Assembly (NCBI GenBank): GCA_965238215.1
Contig: OZ250180.1
Location: 1,178,001 to 1,242,000, forward strand
Length of the DNA: 64,000 bases
From: JAPULR01 sp965238215
GTDB lineage: Bacteria > Chloroflexota > Dehalococcoidia > Lucifugimonadales > GCA-2712585
Direction: 5' to 3'
Positions 47,639-58,300 of this stretch are shown here, piece by piece. The notes below the pieces were generated by a model that saw nothing but the letters and a program-made list of their open reading frames with translations, was not told the origin of the DNA and made no database searches. The translations under genes and the position numbers were made by a program. How positions within the stretch are numbered: the stretch's first letter is position 1; every line of letters starts with the position of its first letter.

Positions 47639-48445
47639 TCATGGGTGCTCACCGACGACGAAGCCGTAGGTTCGAAAGCGGGACTGGGAGGATTCTTCTG
47701 CCAGGAATGCCAAAAACAAGGAACCTTCCCTTTTATTGCTGGACTCCTTCAGGACCGCCGCCGGATAGAGGATGGGCGAATGGGATTCCGGCGGGGTCTC
47801 GTGGGCGATGCGGACGCCTTCGCTATTGAGAGCGTCGGTGCGGTACACCAGCCCAACATTGGCTGCCCCAGACTCCACGTAGGCGAGGGCCGTCCTCACG
47901 TTTGCGCCCAAGACAATTCGTGCCTGAAGTTCATGCCAAAGACCCATGCTCTCCAGGAATTCCTGGGCATAGCCGCCTGCCGGTGACAACGCGGGGTCCG
48001 CGATTGCAATTAAGCTAGCCTCACGCAGGGTTTGCTCCGTGGAAGGGGATGGGGCTTCCGTCTCGCTTGAGACGACGAGGACCAGGCTGTTGGAAGCAAG
48101 CGCAGTCCGTGAGGCGGGGGTCAAGAGGCCGGCCTCTTCCAAGTCGTCCATGGGGCCGTAGCCGGCTGAGATGAACACGTCCCCGGGGGCATGCCGCTTC
48201 AGCTGGTTAGCAAGGGCAATGGAGCCGCCCCAATTGAAGGAAATTCTAACGTCGTTGGAACTCTCGTATTCGTGGGCCAAGTCCGTCAGCACGTCCCTGA
48301 GGCTAGCGGCAGCGTAGGCCAAGATTCGAGGCTCTCCGCTCCTGGCGCAGGCCACAGCGGCGGGTAACAGCAGGGACGCGACCAGCAGAAGAAGGAACAG
48401 TGATTTTTTGAATGACAGGGTCCGACCGAATAGCTGCGAATGCAT
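47639..48445 (-). CDS. modA: Molybdate ABC transporter substrate-binding protein ModA
   Basis: A 268-aa periplasmic-type binding protein. Seen: signal KSLFLLLLVASLLLPAAVACARS (possible lipobox AVAC), then YAAASLRDVLTDLAHEYESSNDVRISFNWGGSIALANQLKRHAPGDVFISAG, typical of ModA; ASNSLVLVVSS; GVKVR-like LGANVRTALAYVESGAANVGLVYRTDAL; and a C-terminal SLFLAFLAEESSQSRFRTYGF. It binds molybdate or tungstate for the molybdoenzyme at 18.4 kb, an inferred link. Confidence 0.93.
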   Translation of the reverse strand: MHSQLFGRTLSFKKSLFLLLLVASLLLPAAVACARSGEPRILAYAAASLRDVLTDLAHEYESSNDVRISFNWGGSIALANQLKRHAPGDVFISAGYGPMDDLEEAGLLTPASRTALASNSLVLVVSSETEAPSPSTEQTLREASLIAIADPALSPAGGYAQEFLESMGLWHELQARIVLGANVRTALAYVESGAANVGLVYRTDALNSEGVRIAHETPPESHSPILYPAAVLKESSNKREGSLFLAFLAEESSQSRFRTYGFVVGEHP

Positions 48446-48885
48446 CCGACGATTATAGACGGTGCAATCAAGGCGTTACACTATGTGGACTGAAGAAAGA
48501 GGGGCGTAGCGCGTTGGGGGGTTAGTAGTGGATTCCCGCCTTTACGGGAAAAACGGGTGTGGGAGGATGAGGGAATTTGTGTGCACGCCGAGATTCTTCA
48601 CTCCGCTACGCTGCGTTCAGAATGACATGCGGGGGAAGGAATGATTGCGCGTGCGTGGTGGATTCCCGCACGCGTATTCACTGGGGCAGGCCCTGCGCGG
48701 GGACAACGGAGTGGGATGGGGGATTTTGGGCAAGGGAAGGTTGGCAGTTGGGGAGAGGTCTTCACCCCCATCCTAACCTTCCCCCGTCGAGGGGGAAGGG
48801 AGGGGGAAACACGGGGCGGTCTGCAAAGTGGTATCATCGGGCTACGTTCAGGCAACAAGAGCCGGGCAAAGGAGTGGACGAACCC
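48446..48885. repeat. Dispersed repeats upstream of the M20 gene
   Basis: No gene. 48530-48555 has 'gattcccgcctttacgggaaaaacgg', 48589-48627 has 'gagattcttcactccgctacgctgcgttcagaatgaca', 48657-48712 has 'gattcccgcacgcgtattcactggggcaggccctgcgcgggg'. 48765-48815 has 'tcttcacccccatcctaaccttcccccgtcgaggggg', a composition seen nowhere else in the window. AAAGGAG at 48868-48874 precedes the M20 start. Confidence 0.6.
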
Positions 48886-50061
48886 ATGGACAGAGCGCAG
48901 CAGCTGAAGCAGGAGGCGCAGCGGGAGATAGCGGCCCATCGCGGGGAGCTGGCGGAGCTTTCACTGCGCATCCACAGCAACCCGGAGCTATCCCTGGAGG
49001 AGGAGAATTCGTCCCGCTGGCTGGCGGAGTACCTGGAAGGCAAGGGATTTGAAGTGACCAAGCCCGCCTACGGCCTGCCCACAGCCTTCGAGGCCGTCTA
49101 CGGGGAAGGCAGCCCGTCCATCGGCATCATAGCCGAGTACGACGCGCTGCCGGGGATCGGTCACGCCTGCGGTCATAACGTCATAGCCACCGCCGCGGTG
49201 GGCGCCGGGCTCGCCGCCAAGAGCGCCGCCGACGCCTATGGAGCGACCATCCGCGTCATCGGCACACCGGGAGAAGAGGGGCGCGGGGGGAAGATACGGA
49301 TGGCCCGCAACGGGGCCTTCGCCAACGTGGACGCCGCGATGATGGTCCACCCCGGCGACTACAACACGTCCGGGTGCGAGGCTATGGCAGTGGCCATCTT
49401 GGAAGTAGAGTTTCACGGCAAGGCCTCCCACGCCGCCGGCGCTCCCCACCGGGGCATAAACGCCCTGGAAGCCATGATCCTCTCCTACAACGCAATCAAC
49501 TCCCTTCGTCAGCACGTGATGGACGGTAGCCGGGTCCACGGCATCATCACCGACGGCGGGCAGGCGGCGAACGTTGTGCCGGCCCACAGCGCCGGCCTCT
49601 TCTACATCAGGGCCAAGGACGATGATTACGTGGAGACCCTGAAGGAACGGGTGGTGGGGTGCTTTGAATCGGGCGCGGTGGCCACCGGGGCCCGGCTGGA
49701 GCATCGCTGGAGCGAACCGCAGTACAGTACGATGAAGAACAACGAAGTCATGTCGGGTCTGTACGCACAGAACCTGGAGGGACTCGGTCGGAGGGTGGAG
49801 CCGTATCTGGGCAGGAACTTCGGCAGCACGGACATGGGCAACGTGAGCTACATGATGCCGGGAATTCACCCCATCATTGCCGTCGCACCTCGAGGAGTGC
49901 CCATTCACACGGAGGAGTTCGAGACCCACGCCGGCTCCGAGGCCGGCCATAGCGCTATGGCAGACGGCGCGACGGCGATGGCGTGGACGGTTATAGACCT
50001 GCTTTCGGAGCCATCGAACCTGGCCCAAGCCAGGGAAGAATTTCTACGTGGAGGCGGCTGA
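48886..50061 (+). CDS. M20-family metallopeptidase / amidohydrolase
   Basis: A 391-aa dizinc hydrolase of the M20D/AbgB type. Seen: LAELSLRIHSNPELSLEEENSSRWLAEYL, IGIIAEYDALPGIGHACGHNVIATAAVG (metal-binding Asp/His), GTPGEEGRGGKIRMARNGAF, VEFHGKASHAAGAPHRGINALEAMILSYNAIN (dimerisation domain), and VSYMMPGIHPIIAVAPRGVPIHTEEF with a terminal GHSAMADGATAMAW. It probably acts on an N-acyl or p-aminobenzoyl amide. The stop overlaps the SDR start. Confidence 0.9.
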   Translation: MDRAQQLKQEAQREIAAHRGELAELSLRIHSNPELSLEEENSSRWLAEYLEGKGFEVTKPAYGLPTAFEAVYGEGSPSIGIIAEYDALPGIGHACGHNVIATAAVGAGLAAKSAADAYGATIRVIGTPGEEGRGGKIRMARNGAFANVDAAMMVHPGDYNTSGCEAMAVAILEVEFHGKASHAAGAPHRGINALEAMILSYNAINSLRQHVMDGSRVHGIITDGGQAANVVPAHSAGLFYIRAKDDDYVETLKERVVGCFESGAVATGARLEHRWSEPQYSTMKNNEVMSGLYAQNLEGLGRRVEPYLGRNFGSTDMGNVSYMMPGIHPIIAVAPRGVPIHTEEFETHAGSEAGHSAMADGATAMAWTVIDLLSEPSNLAQAREEFLRGGG

Positions 50062-50855
50062 TGGACCTTCAGCTTACGGACAAGACTGCCCTGGTAACCG
50101 GAGGCACGCGCGGGATAGGCCTGGCCACGGCCCGCCTGTTTGCTCAGGAGGGATGCCACCTTGGAATCTGCGGGCGTGACGAGGAGCAGCTAACCGCAGT
50201 CCAACAAGAACTGCGCGCCATGGGCGTGAGGGTGGCGGCGGTCACGGCCGACGTTACGAAACCTGAAGACGCGGCGCGGTTCGTGGAGAAGTGCGCTGAC
50301 GAGCTCGGCGGCATTGACGTGCTGGTGAACAACGTTGGCGGCGCCGCCGGCGGCGCGACGATTTTCGACACTACAGATGAGGACTGGCATCGGACCTTCG
50401 ACCTCACTCTTCTTCATGGCGTCCGGCTCACTCAGCTGGTCGCGCCCCACATGAAGAGTCGCGGGGGCGGATCTATCGTCAACGTCTCGTCGATCTCCGG
50501 CTGGTCGCCGCAGCTGATGGGCACGGCCCAATACGGGGCGGCCAAGGCCGCCATCATATTCCTTACTGAGCGGCTGGCGCTGGAGATGCTAAAGTTCAAC
50601 GTTCGCGTCAACACGGTTTCCCCAGGGTCCATCCAGCGCACGCGGGGATGGGATACTTTCAAAGAGACGAACCCGGCGGGCTTCGAACAGTACGTGCGGG
50701 AAGGGTTCCCGATGGGACGGCTGGGCAACCCCGAGGAGTTGGCAGACGTAATCGTCTTCATGTCATCGCCGAGGGCCAACTGGATCAACGGTCGGAACAT
50801 ACCCGTCGACGGACTGGAGCAACCCACGGGGGTCGAGGAGCGTCGGCCCTGGTAA
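50061..50855 (+). CDS. SDR-family oxidoreductase
   Basis: A 264-aa short-chain dehydrogenase. Seen: TALVTGGTRGIGLATARLFAQEG, VTADVTKPEDAARF, VLVNNVGGAAGG, catalytic SSISGW...YGAAKAA (Ser, Tyr and Lys present), VNTVSPGSIQRTRGW and C-terminal NWINGRNIPVDGL. The cofactor is probably NADPH. The start overlaps the M20 stop (TGATGG). Confidence 0.92.
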   Translation: MDLQLTDKTALVTGGTRGIGLATARLFAQEGCHLGICGRDEEQLTAVQQELRAMGVRVAAVTADVTKPEDAARFVEKCADELGGIDVLVNNVGGAAGGATIFDTTDEDWHRTFDLTLLHGVRLTQLVAPHMKSRGGGSIVNVSSISGWSPQLMGTAQYGAAKAAIIFLTERLALEMLKFNVRVNTVSPGSIQRTRGWDTFKETNPAGFEQYVREGFPMGRLGNPEELADVIVFMSSPRANWINGRNIPVDGLEQPTGVEERRPW

Positions 50856-50980
50856 AAGGGAGCCAGCGTCCGATTGGCGGCAGATGCGGTTGCCAAGAAA
50901 CCAGTGTCGGACGTAGAATTTACCCGCACACTCGGACAGGCGGCTCCGAATTTCAAGACGGCAACAGATAGGAGGACGAG

Positions 50981-51562
50981 ATGGCGAACGGCAGCGTTGC
51001 AACGGATAACAGGTTTAGCAAGGCCTTTGGAACCCCCAGCCACAGGGCGACGGGAAAGGTCGTAAACGTGATGACTGAGGTGGTGAAGGAGTTCATAGCC
51101 AACTCGCCCTTCATTATGATGGCCACCAGCAGCGGGGACGGGGCCTGCGACGCCTCCCCCAAGGGCGGCAAGCCGGGCTTCGTCCACATTCTCGACGACA
51201 GGCACATCATCATCCCGGACGTGGCGGGCAACAGGCTCTTCCAAAGCTACCTGAATATGTCGGAAAACCCGCAGGTGGGGCTGCTGTTCCTGATTCCCGG
51301 CTCCAACGACACGGTGAGGGTCAACGGACGCGTGACGATTCTCGCCAAGGAGGAGTTGGACCGTATGAAGGTGGAGCTGTCGCTCAACAACCCGGACGAC
51401 AATTCGAAGAAGCTTCAGGGCATTCTGGTAGAGGTGGACGAAGCGTATACCCACTGTCCGCGCGCCCTGAAGTTTGCCGAGCTTTGGAACCCAGACTCCC
51501 ATAACAGCGTGACTTTCCACAACCGAGACCTGCAATCCAAGGCGCGGAACAGAAACAGGTAG
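50981..51562 (+). CDS. Pyridoxamine 5'-phosphate oxidase-family flavoprotein
   Basis: A 193-aa split-barrel FMN (or F420) binding protein of the MSMEG_1061-like PPOX group. Seen: FIANSPFIMMATSSGDGACDASPKGGKPGFVHILDDRHIIIPDVAGNR, a core flavin-binding stretch; NPQVGLLFLIPGSNDTVRVNGRVTIL; and CPRALKFAELWNP. It follows the SDR by 125 bp with GGAGGACGAG before ATG. Confidence 0.87.
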   Translation: MANGSVATDNRFSKAFGTPSHRATGKVVNVMTEVVKEFIANSPFIMMATSSGDGACDASPKGGKPGFVHILDDRHIIIPDVAGNRLFQSYLNMSENPQVGLLFLIPGSNDTVRVNGRVTILAKEELDRMKVELSLNNPDDNSKKLQGILVEVDEAYTHCPRALKFAELWNPDSHNSVTFHNRDLQSKARNRNR

Positions 51563-51613
51563 TCGCCCAGGAATAACGGCGGCGAACCAGCGTATCTAGC
51601 GGTCGGGGAATTA

Positions 51614-51721
51614 CGGCTTGTCGCAGGACGAACAGGGCGGCGAGCCTGAGCATCGAGGGGCTGGGAAACGGTGGCTTGCCGGAGACCAACAGGGTCGCTA
51701 AGCCTGAATATCGAGGGGCTG
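51614..51721. repeat. Duplicated tRNA leader
   Basis: Two imperfect copies of a 50-bp segment: 51614-51663 and 51672-51721. Both run from 'ggcttg' through 'aacaggg.cg' and 'agcctga' to 'atcgaggggctg'. The second copy's last seven bases are the first seven of tRNA-Ala. Confidence 0.6.
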
Positions 51722-51787
51722 TAGCTCAGTCGGGAGAGCGCCTGCTTTGCAAGCAGGAAGTCAGGGGTTCGAATCCCCTCAGCTCCA
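51715..51787 (+). tRNA. tRNA-Ala (anticodon TGC)
   Basis: Acceptor GGGGCTG pairs with CAGCTCC (one G-T). The D arm has GCTC...GAGC, the anticodon stem is CCTGC/GCAGG with loop TTTGCAA (anticodon 51748-51750), and the T arm is AGGGGTTCGAATCCCCT. The discriminator is A and CCA is not encoded; CTTTT follows. Confidence 0.97.
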
Positions 51788-51868
51788 CTTTTACGCCTAT
51801 GACCATCCAGGATCCTAACCCTTCATTGTGAATTAACCCGGTGTGCTCCGGTTCTTAGCGGGGTCGTT

Positions 51869-54800
51869 TCAGGTGGTTGCACGCTGCTTCCTACTGCGTC
51901 GATAGGCATATACGCCCGCAGCCACTACGCCTACGACGAGCACCACAATAAGGATGATCAGCCAAAGCGGCATACCTCCTCGATCTTCCGTTGGGGGCAT
52001 TTCGGGTTCGACGACTCGCGTGACGTCTGGCGTGGGGGTAGATGCCGATGTAACGGCAGCCGTTGGTTCCACAGTTGGAGTTTCGGAGGGCGTGGGGGCG
52101 GGTGTCGGCTCCGGGGTGGGTACGGGGGTGGATACGGGGGTCGGTACCGGTGTAGGTACGGGGGTGGGTATAGGTGTTGGCACAACTGTTGGCTGAGCGA
52201 TAGGTGCGGGCGTGGGGGGAGGTCCAGGCGTAGGTGCAGGTGCAGGTGTAGGTGTAGTAAACCCGGGTATAGGAGTAGACGTGGGGATAGATCTAGGCGA
52301 AGTTGTGGCGATAAGCTCACGCGTAGGCATGGGCGTAGGGTCCGGCGTTGGCTCAGGCGTGGGTGTGGGTGTGGGTGTGGGCGTAGGTTCCGGCGGCGGG
52401 GGGCTAACGACGGAAACTTCGACGGCGGCGGTTGCGCTCAACCCCGAGGGATCGGCGGCGGTTGCGACGAACGATGCTGTTCCTACTTCCAATGGAGTGA
52501 TGGACAGTGTACTTTCCTCCACCGCGGCCGACGCTGATACGACGTCTTCGGCGCTATCCACCGTGAAAGTTAGGGTATCTCCGTCAGGGTCAGTGAAGAA
52601 TTCGGTCAGGTCCAGGGTGGTGGGTGGATCACCGACAGTCAGCTGGCCGAGGGCGATTGGTATGCTTACAGGCCCTTCGTTGACGCCAGTCACGGTTGCA
52701 ACAACCTGGAGTTCTTGGGACACTGGCTTCTTGGCGTCATCGGTTGCGACGACGGTAAGGGAGTAGATGTTGGATCCAGCGGCGCTCCCCATAGCCTCGA
52801 AGTCCAAAGGTTCGTTCAAAGAAAGAGTTCCGGCTTCGTCTATCAGGAACAATGCCCCGTCCGCACCGGAAAGGGACCACTGCACGGTGTCCTCCTCCGG
52901 GTCTACTGCGGTGTACTGGCCGAGGGTTCCAGTATGGTTCTCTTCTATCGAGATCTCTGCCTCACCCATGACCGGACCCAATTCGTTAACCGGCTTGATC
53001 TCAATCTGAATGTTGTGACGATCGGACCGTGGAGATGAGCCGCTATCAAAGGCAAGGAGGCGAATCTCGTAGGTGTTGTTCAAGCGGAAGTCCACTGGAT
53101 TTTCGTAGTCCGGTGGAGTCTTGAAACTGAGGACTCCATCCTCTGAGATGCGGAAGTGCTCTGCGTCCGAGTCTTCAATCTCCCACCTAATCTCGGTTTC
53201 CTCGGGGTCTTCGGCCTCGTAGGTGGCTACAGGTTCAGTGCTGTGCTCCGGGTATTGTATGTTCTTGGGCCCTTTGATTACAGGCGCACGGTTGGAACTT
53301 CCTCCGCCTCCGCCTCCGCCTCCGCCTGTGCTGGGCCGTGGGGTCGGTTGGGGCGGTCGTGGCCTCGAGATGGTCGTGGTGAAGTCGGCCACCTCGCTCT
53401 GCGCCGGGTCGCGCAGCCTGTCCGTAGCCGGCTGGGTATATTCAACCGTAACGCTGGAACCGGCGGCCACGACCTGGTTAAGCGTTAAGGTCACCGTGTC
53501 GTTACTTATTACAACCGTGCTGCCGGTTGCCAGGTTGGCTGCCCCGCTGACCATGAAGGCGCTGATATCCGGTACCGAGCCGTCGTCCAGAGACTCGCTG
53601 AAGGTGATGACCAGAGAGGCGCCGGAAATCCTCCCCGACCTGACCGTCGGCGCGGGGTCGTGGCTCAGGTAGACGTGGCGCGTGATATAGGTTGTCCAGT
53701 CCTCGGTGGAGGCCCACACATAGTTGTTGCCCATCATCCGGAACGTCCCGTCACGCAACGGATAGGCCTCGTCGCAGACGTGCAGCGTCAGCTGATTCTT
53801 GTCCGGATCGGTCAGTTTCGTGTTCAGGCCAAAGATCAGCTTGTCGGCGTCGGTTCCCGTGGTCGCCCGGTAGATGGAGTCGATCACGTACGGGTTGGAA
53901 CCAGCGGTGAAATTCCTGGTGCTAATATCGCTGCCTTGAATGCCGTACCGGTTTGGTGTCGGCTCAGCGTGGTCGATATCCTGCAACTCCATCTGTTCGG
54001 ACCAGATCTGCTCGGCGCCTCCCACGTAGTTCGGGGCGGTGCAGGTCGCAGCCGGCAGGATCGTCCCTGTCTCGGGGAACAACGCGCTGACGAACTCCTC
54101 CTCATTGTAGCGGTCGTCCCGCCAGTGCACCCTGACCTTGAGCTGCGATCCCACGTCGGCAGCAGTCAGGATGTAATGGCTATCCTGTTTGCCCTTATCG
54201 TCCGTGCCCGCGATGACCGTCTCCATGCCGTTCTTTACCCGGATCCACTCCCACTGGAAGGTGAAGCGGTCGTCGCCTTCGTTGGCTATGTCGGTGAAGT
54301 CATCGTCGACAATCGTCTGTCGTCCCCCCACGTTTAACCACCATCCAGTCTCCACGTAGCCACTCTCGTTCGCTGCGGGCACACGTGGAGCCGTAACATA
54401 TGGCCGACGGGTGATGATGCCGCTCTCCGAATCTTTCACAACCATGGCGGGAAAGTTGGCTTGCGGTGTGGCCATCTCCATTTGGGCTATTCCATCGCCC
54501 TCGCCGTTCACTGCCCGAACCTCGAAGGCGTATTCGGTGCCGTTGACAAGGGGGTCGCTGTTCGCCAGTTCGGTCACAACGTCGAATATTTCAATAGTCC
54601 CGCCCGAATAGCCCGTGAATTGCGGAATCTCGGTCCAGGTGGTAGGAAAGTCGGTGTCCGTAGGGGCCTTGGTCCTGTACTCGTAGCGGATGATGAGCGA
54701 GCCGCCGTCGGTGTCTGGCTCCTTGATGTGCAGCGAGACCTTCTGGTCTCCCGGTTCGGGGGTCAAATAGGGCGCATCGGGAACAGTAACCTGGGCGTCG

Positions 54801-54901
54801 GCCACGCTACCGTCACCGAACAGCAACAGCGCGAGCACCACAACCAGGGCGAGCAGAATCGCCGACGCGCTACGCAGGTGACCAGTGAACGAGAATTTCA
54901 A
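51869..54901 (-). CDS. Large surface protein with fibronectin-III, SwmB and cadherin-like domains
   Basis: A 1010-aa exported, cell-anchored protein. Order seen: signal ILLALVVVLALLLFGDGSVADAQ; a fibronectin type III-like domain (about 40-145, APYLTPEPGDQKVSLHIKEPD); a middle region with HVCDEAYPLRDGTFRMMGNN; a SwmB-type domain (APTVRSGRISGASLVITFSESLDDG, about 415-515). Then a PPQPTPRPSTGGGGGG hinge, two cadherin-like repeats (APVIKGPKNIQYPEHSTEPVATYEAEDPEE; IEENHTGTLGQYTAVDPEEDTV), one further Ig-like repeat, a long Pro/Thr tract, and a C-terminal helix LWLIILIVVLVVGVVAAGVYAYRRSRK. A likely adhesin or stalk protein. Confidence 0.8.
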   Translation of the reverse strand: MKFSFTGHLRSASAILLALVVVLALLLFGDGSVADAQVTVPDAPYLTPEPGDQKVSLHIKEPDTDGGSLIIRYEYRTKAPTDTDFPTTWTEIPQFTGYSGGTIEIFDVVTELANSDPLVNGTEYAFEVRAVNGEGDGIAQMEMATPQANFPAMVVKDSESGIITRRPYVTAPRVPAANESGYVETGWWLNVGGRQTIVDDDFTDIANEGDDRFTFQWEWIRVKNGMETVIAGTDDKGKQDSHYILTAADVGSQLKVRVHWRDDRYNEEEFVSALFPETGTILPAATCTAPNYVGGAEQIWSEQMELQDIDHAEPTPNRYGIQGSDISTRNFTAGSNPYVIDSIYRATTGTDADKLIFGLNTKLTDPDKNQLTLHVCDEAYPLRDGTFRMMGNNYVWASTEDWTTYITRHVYLSHDPAPTVRSGRISGASLVITFSESLDDGSVPDISAFMVSGAANLATGSTVVISNDTVTLTLNQVVAAGSSVTVEYTQPATDRLRDPAQSEVADFTTTISRPRPPQPTPRPSTGGGGGGGGGSSNRAPVIKGPKNIQYPEHSTEPVATYEAEDPEETEIRWEIEDSDAEHFRISEDGVLSFKTPPDYENPVDFRLNNTYEIRLLAFDSGSSPRSDRHNIQIEIKPVNELGPVMGEAEISIEENHTGTLGQYTAVDPEEDTVQWSLSGADGALFLIDEAGTLSLNEPLDFEAMGSAAGSNIYSLTVVATDDAKKPVSQELQVVATVTGVNEGPVSIPIALGQLTVGDPPTTLDLTEFFTDPDGDTLTFTVDSAEDVVSASAAVEESTLSITPLEVGTASFVATAADPSGLSATAAVEVSVVSPPPPEPTPTPTPTPTPEPTPDPTPMPTRELIATTSPRSIPTSTPIPGFTTPTPAPAPTPGPPPTPAPIAQPTVVPTPIPTPVPTPVPTPVSTPVPTPEPTPAPTPSETPTVEPTAAVTSASTPTPDVTRVVEPEMPPTEDRGGMPLWLIILIVVLVVGVVAAGVYAYRRSRKQRATT

Positions 54902-55340
54902 TTCTTACCCGACGGAGCCATTACCATGCAGTTTCCGCCTCACCTGTGCTGGCCATATCCCGCCGTGCAAATGGATCTTTCACAGTTCTGCTGACCTCCT
55001 TGACAATAAAATGGACGACGTAATGTCGCCAAGTAGAGAGAGCCTATCATAAACCGAACACCTCCGTCCATCATTTGTGCTCATTCAGTAGATATGAGAC
55101 AGAGGAGTAGGGACCAAGGTTGGGTGGCAACGTTGAAGATGAAGTGCCTGAGCACGTCCGTCCAGTGAGTGATGCAGTTGGAAGCGCCCGCAGCCGAGAA
55201 AATACCCGCCCCTGGACATGGGGGCAGGCACATGGCTATTTCGGCCATTGAGTCTCAACGCCAGAGTTCTGGCAAGTAGGACCGCCAGCCTTAGGTTCGC
55301 CCCAAGATGGTTCGTAGGGCGTTAGGCGGAGCGCCTGCCG
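54902..55340. other. Unassigned gap between surface protein and addA
   Basis: No gene, tRNA or dispersed repeat is recognised. 55189-55215 has 'cgcccctggacatgggggcagg', faintly like the inserted segment of the 'gggggcaggc' repeats. It must hold the surface-protein promoter, but no clear -35/-10 pair stands out. Confidence 0.4.
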
Positions 55341-58300
55341 CTATTCCTCTACGACCTCTTCCGACGGCTCTGTTATACGCCATCCCGATTCCACCCCCCA
55401 GCGCACGTCTGCCAGCGCCGACGCCAAATCACCCTCCGGCGGGGTATAGATTTTTCCGACCCGCAGAAACACGAGGCTGGCTTCCGGTGTTTCGCCCGTC
55501 GCCCGCTTCACCGCCTCCCTATACAGGGCCAACTGCGACAGATAGCGGCTTGCTGACTGTTCCACGGGCCTGCCGCGAATATCGTCCGTCTTGAAATCGA
55601 CGACTCGCCACGCCTGGCCGTTGCGATAGACCAGGTCAATGGTTCCGTGCACGGGCATGCCGTCCCAGTCCCAAGAGAATGGCATTTCGAAATATGACTC
55701 GGTGTCTTCCCGGCGCAGGGTTTCCGCCAAGGGGCTGCCGTCCAGCCAGTCCAGCATTGCGTCCACCTCGCCGGACAGCCGGGCCACGTCCTCCTCCGAC
55801 AATCCATCGTCCAGCTGACGCGCCATCTCCTTCAGGCAGGGACGACGCCCAGAGGCAAACCACCGCTCGATGGCCTCGTGGGCCAACTGCCCCCGTGCCA
55901 GGCCCAGACCCGCTCCGTTGCGCGCGAATCCGAAGAAGCCCTCATGTCTCTCCAACGCCGTCACCGGAGTGCTTGAGCGCATGGGGACGACTGCCGGACG
56001 GCCTACCAACGGCGACGTGACTTCCTTCTCGTCGGCTTCTTCGGGCGGCGTGACAAACGGTGGTCTCCGCCTCTTTGCCATGGATTTCAAGTCGACGGGC
56101 ATGGGTGGGCGAACTTCCACTCCCGGCCAAGCCCTCGATTCTGCCGCTTGCTGTGCCATAGCCATCCAGCTTTCGCCCTTCTTGGACGCGGCGCCGCTCA
56201 GGTACAGCATATCCGCAGCCCTGGTTGCAGCTACGTAGAACAGCCTCTTGTACTCCGCCGCTTCTTCGACTTTGTCCCGCTCCACCAGATAGGAGTAGAA
56301 GCCGGGTCTTCGCCGGCGATTGTCTTGGTCGACGTCGGCGCTCAGGGTTGCAGATATACCCTCTTCCCGACGCCATTGGACGTAGTTATAGGAATTGCGC
56401 CGGTTCGCGTCGCACTCTGGGACGAAGACTACGGGAAACTCTAACCCCTTGGCCCCATGGATGGTCATCAGACGCACGGCGTCCAGATCATCAAGCGGGG
56501 CCTGACCCTCCCGGGCGCCCGAGTCCTCGAAGCGGCGGCGCAGATAGGATGCGGCCTCATCCAGGGACTGACCTCGCAGGCCGCGCAGCATACCCACGAG
56601 CTTCCGGATGTTCGCCAAGGCTTGCTCTCCTCCCGCCAGCGGGCCCCAGGAGGCCTCGAATCCCGTCCGCGCCAAGGCCTGTTCCACGACGACGTGAACC
56701 GAGGCGTAGGGAGCTTCCTTCCTCAGGTCCGTGAGCACGTCCCACGCCCTTCGGCAGAACCGCCGCGCGGTGTCGTCAACATGCGAAGGCGGATGCTTCA
56801 GGGACTCCAACATGTCTCCCTTGGGGGACTGGGACCGAAGGAGGAGCAGCGTCTGGTCGTCAAGCATGAACATGGGAGAGCGCAGCAGGCCCATGAGGGC
56901 GATGGCATCGTCGGGGGCCGCCAGCCAACGCACGATATTTATGAGGTCCAGCACTTCCTGACGGCGGAAGAAGCCCGGGCCGGACATGGTGCGATAGGAC
57001 ACGCCATGGTTCTCCAACGCCTGCTCAAACAGGTGCACGTTGGACAAGCGACGCAGCAGGATGGCAATGTCTGCCGGGGCGATCCTTCGCGTTTTGCCCA
57101 GCTTGGCATCCCAGACCAGCGCGGCTTCTTGGAGCAGCCGGGCCACTTCTCCAGCCACCGCGTCCGCCTCCACCCTCCGTTTCTGATATTCTGACGCTCT
57201 CTCGCCGTCCGGCGTCTTATCGGAAATGCTAATTACAACCATGCAGGGCTGGGAAGGCGCATCTCTGCCGGTGCCCTGCATGTCTTCCATGGGAGCCTCG
57301 TAGTCTTCATTCGCCCCACCCAATACGTGGCCGAAAAGGCCGTTCAGTCCGTTCACCAGAGGATCGTGGGAGCGGAAAGAACGGGTCAGCCGGCGCAGCC
57401 CGCCGTTCTGTTCCACATCGCGCTGGAGCCGCCTAAAACTACGAACGTCCCCTCCTCGGAACCGGTAGATGGACTGCTTGGCGTCGCCGACGAAGAAGGC
57501 CTTGGGGCCTCCGGCTCCCCTAAGGAGCTGGAGCAGCTCTATCTGGGCGGGGTTGGTATCCTGGAGCTCGTCCACCATCAGATGCTTGAACCGGCGACGA
57601 TATCTCTTTGCAATGTCGCTATGCTCGCGGAGGAGTTCTCGCGCCCTGATTTCCAAGTCGAGGTAGTCCAACCCACCGAGGCGGTCCTTGTAATCCTGAT
57701 ACCTGGCACAGGCGTCCGCGAACAACTGCCGCAAAGCAACCAAGACCTCAAGGGCCACGCCATCGTGGTCATTCCATTGGGGGAGATGTTCAAAGTCCCT
57801 GCCCAAGTCCCGTAGGCAACCCAACATCTTCTTCACTTCGGCAAGATTCCCACCCCAGTTTTTGGCACTCCCACCCCTAAGGTTGATCTCACCCCTGGCC
57901 TCCAACACCCGCTTCAGAAGCTCCTTCCAATGGACAGTCGAGAGATCACCCAAGAAGGCATCGAGAACCCGCCTCACCCGCTCCTTCTGAACGTCCTCGC
58001 CTGCCTCCGCATAGGCCTGCCGCAGGTAAGCAACCCACTCCTGCAACATCGGACGCGCTTCTTCCACCACCGACCGCGCCCCTTTGTCCATCAGGGAGCG
58101 AAGGCCCTCGGCCCACTGCTTGGGGGACTCGCCCGGCATGGACCGATAGGCCTGTTCCACATCGTCCCTTCGCCGCACCATCTCGGGCAGCATCTTTCTC
58201 ACCTCAAAGACGCCCATTTCCTGCAAGGCCACCAGGCCGCGCCCCTCCTGAGGCAAAGCCTCTAACGATTCGGCGCACGCCCTCAGAAGATCCAAGTCCG

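Noticed and set aside
52000..54400. Plus-strand ORFs opposite the surface protein (VGVGVGSG-rich)
   Set aside because: They are complements of the Pro/Thr repeat tract and show no start signals or family motifs.
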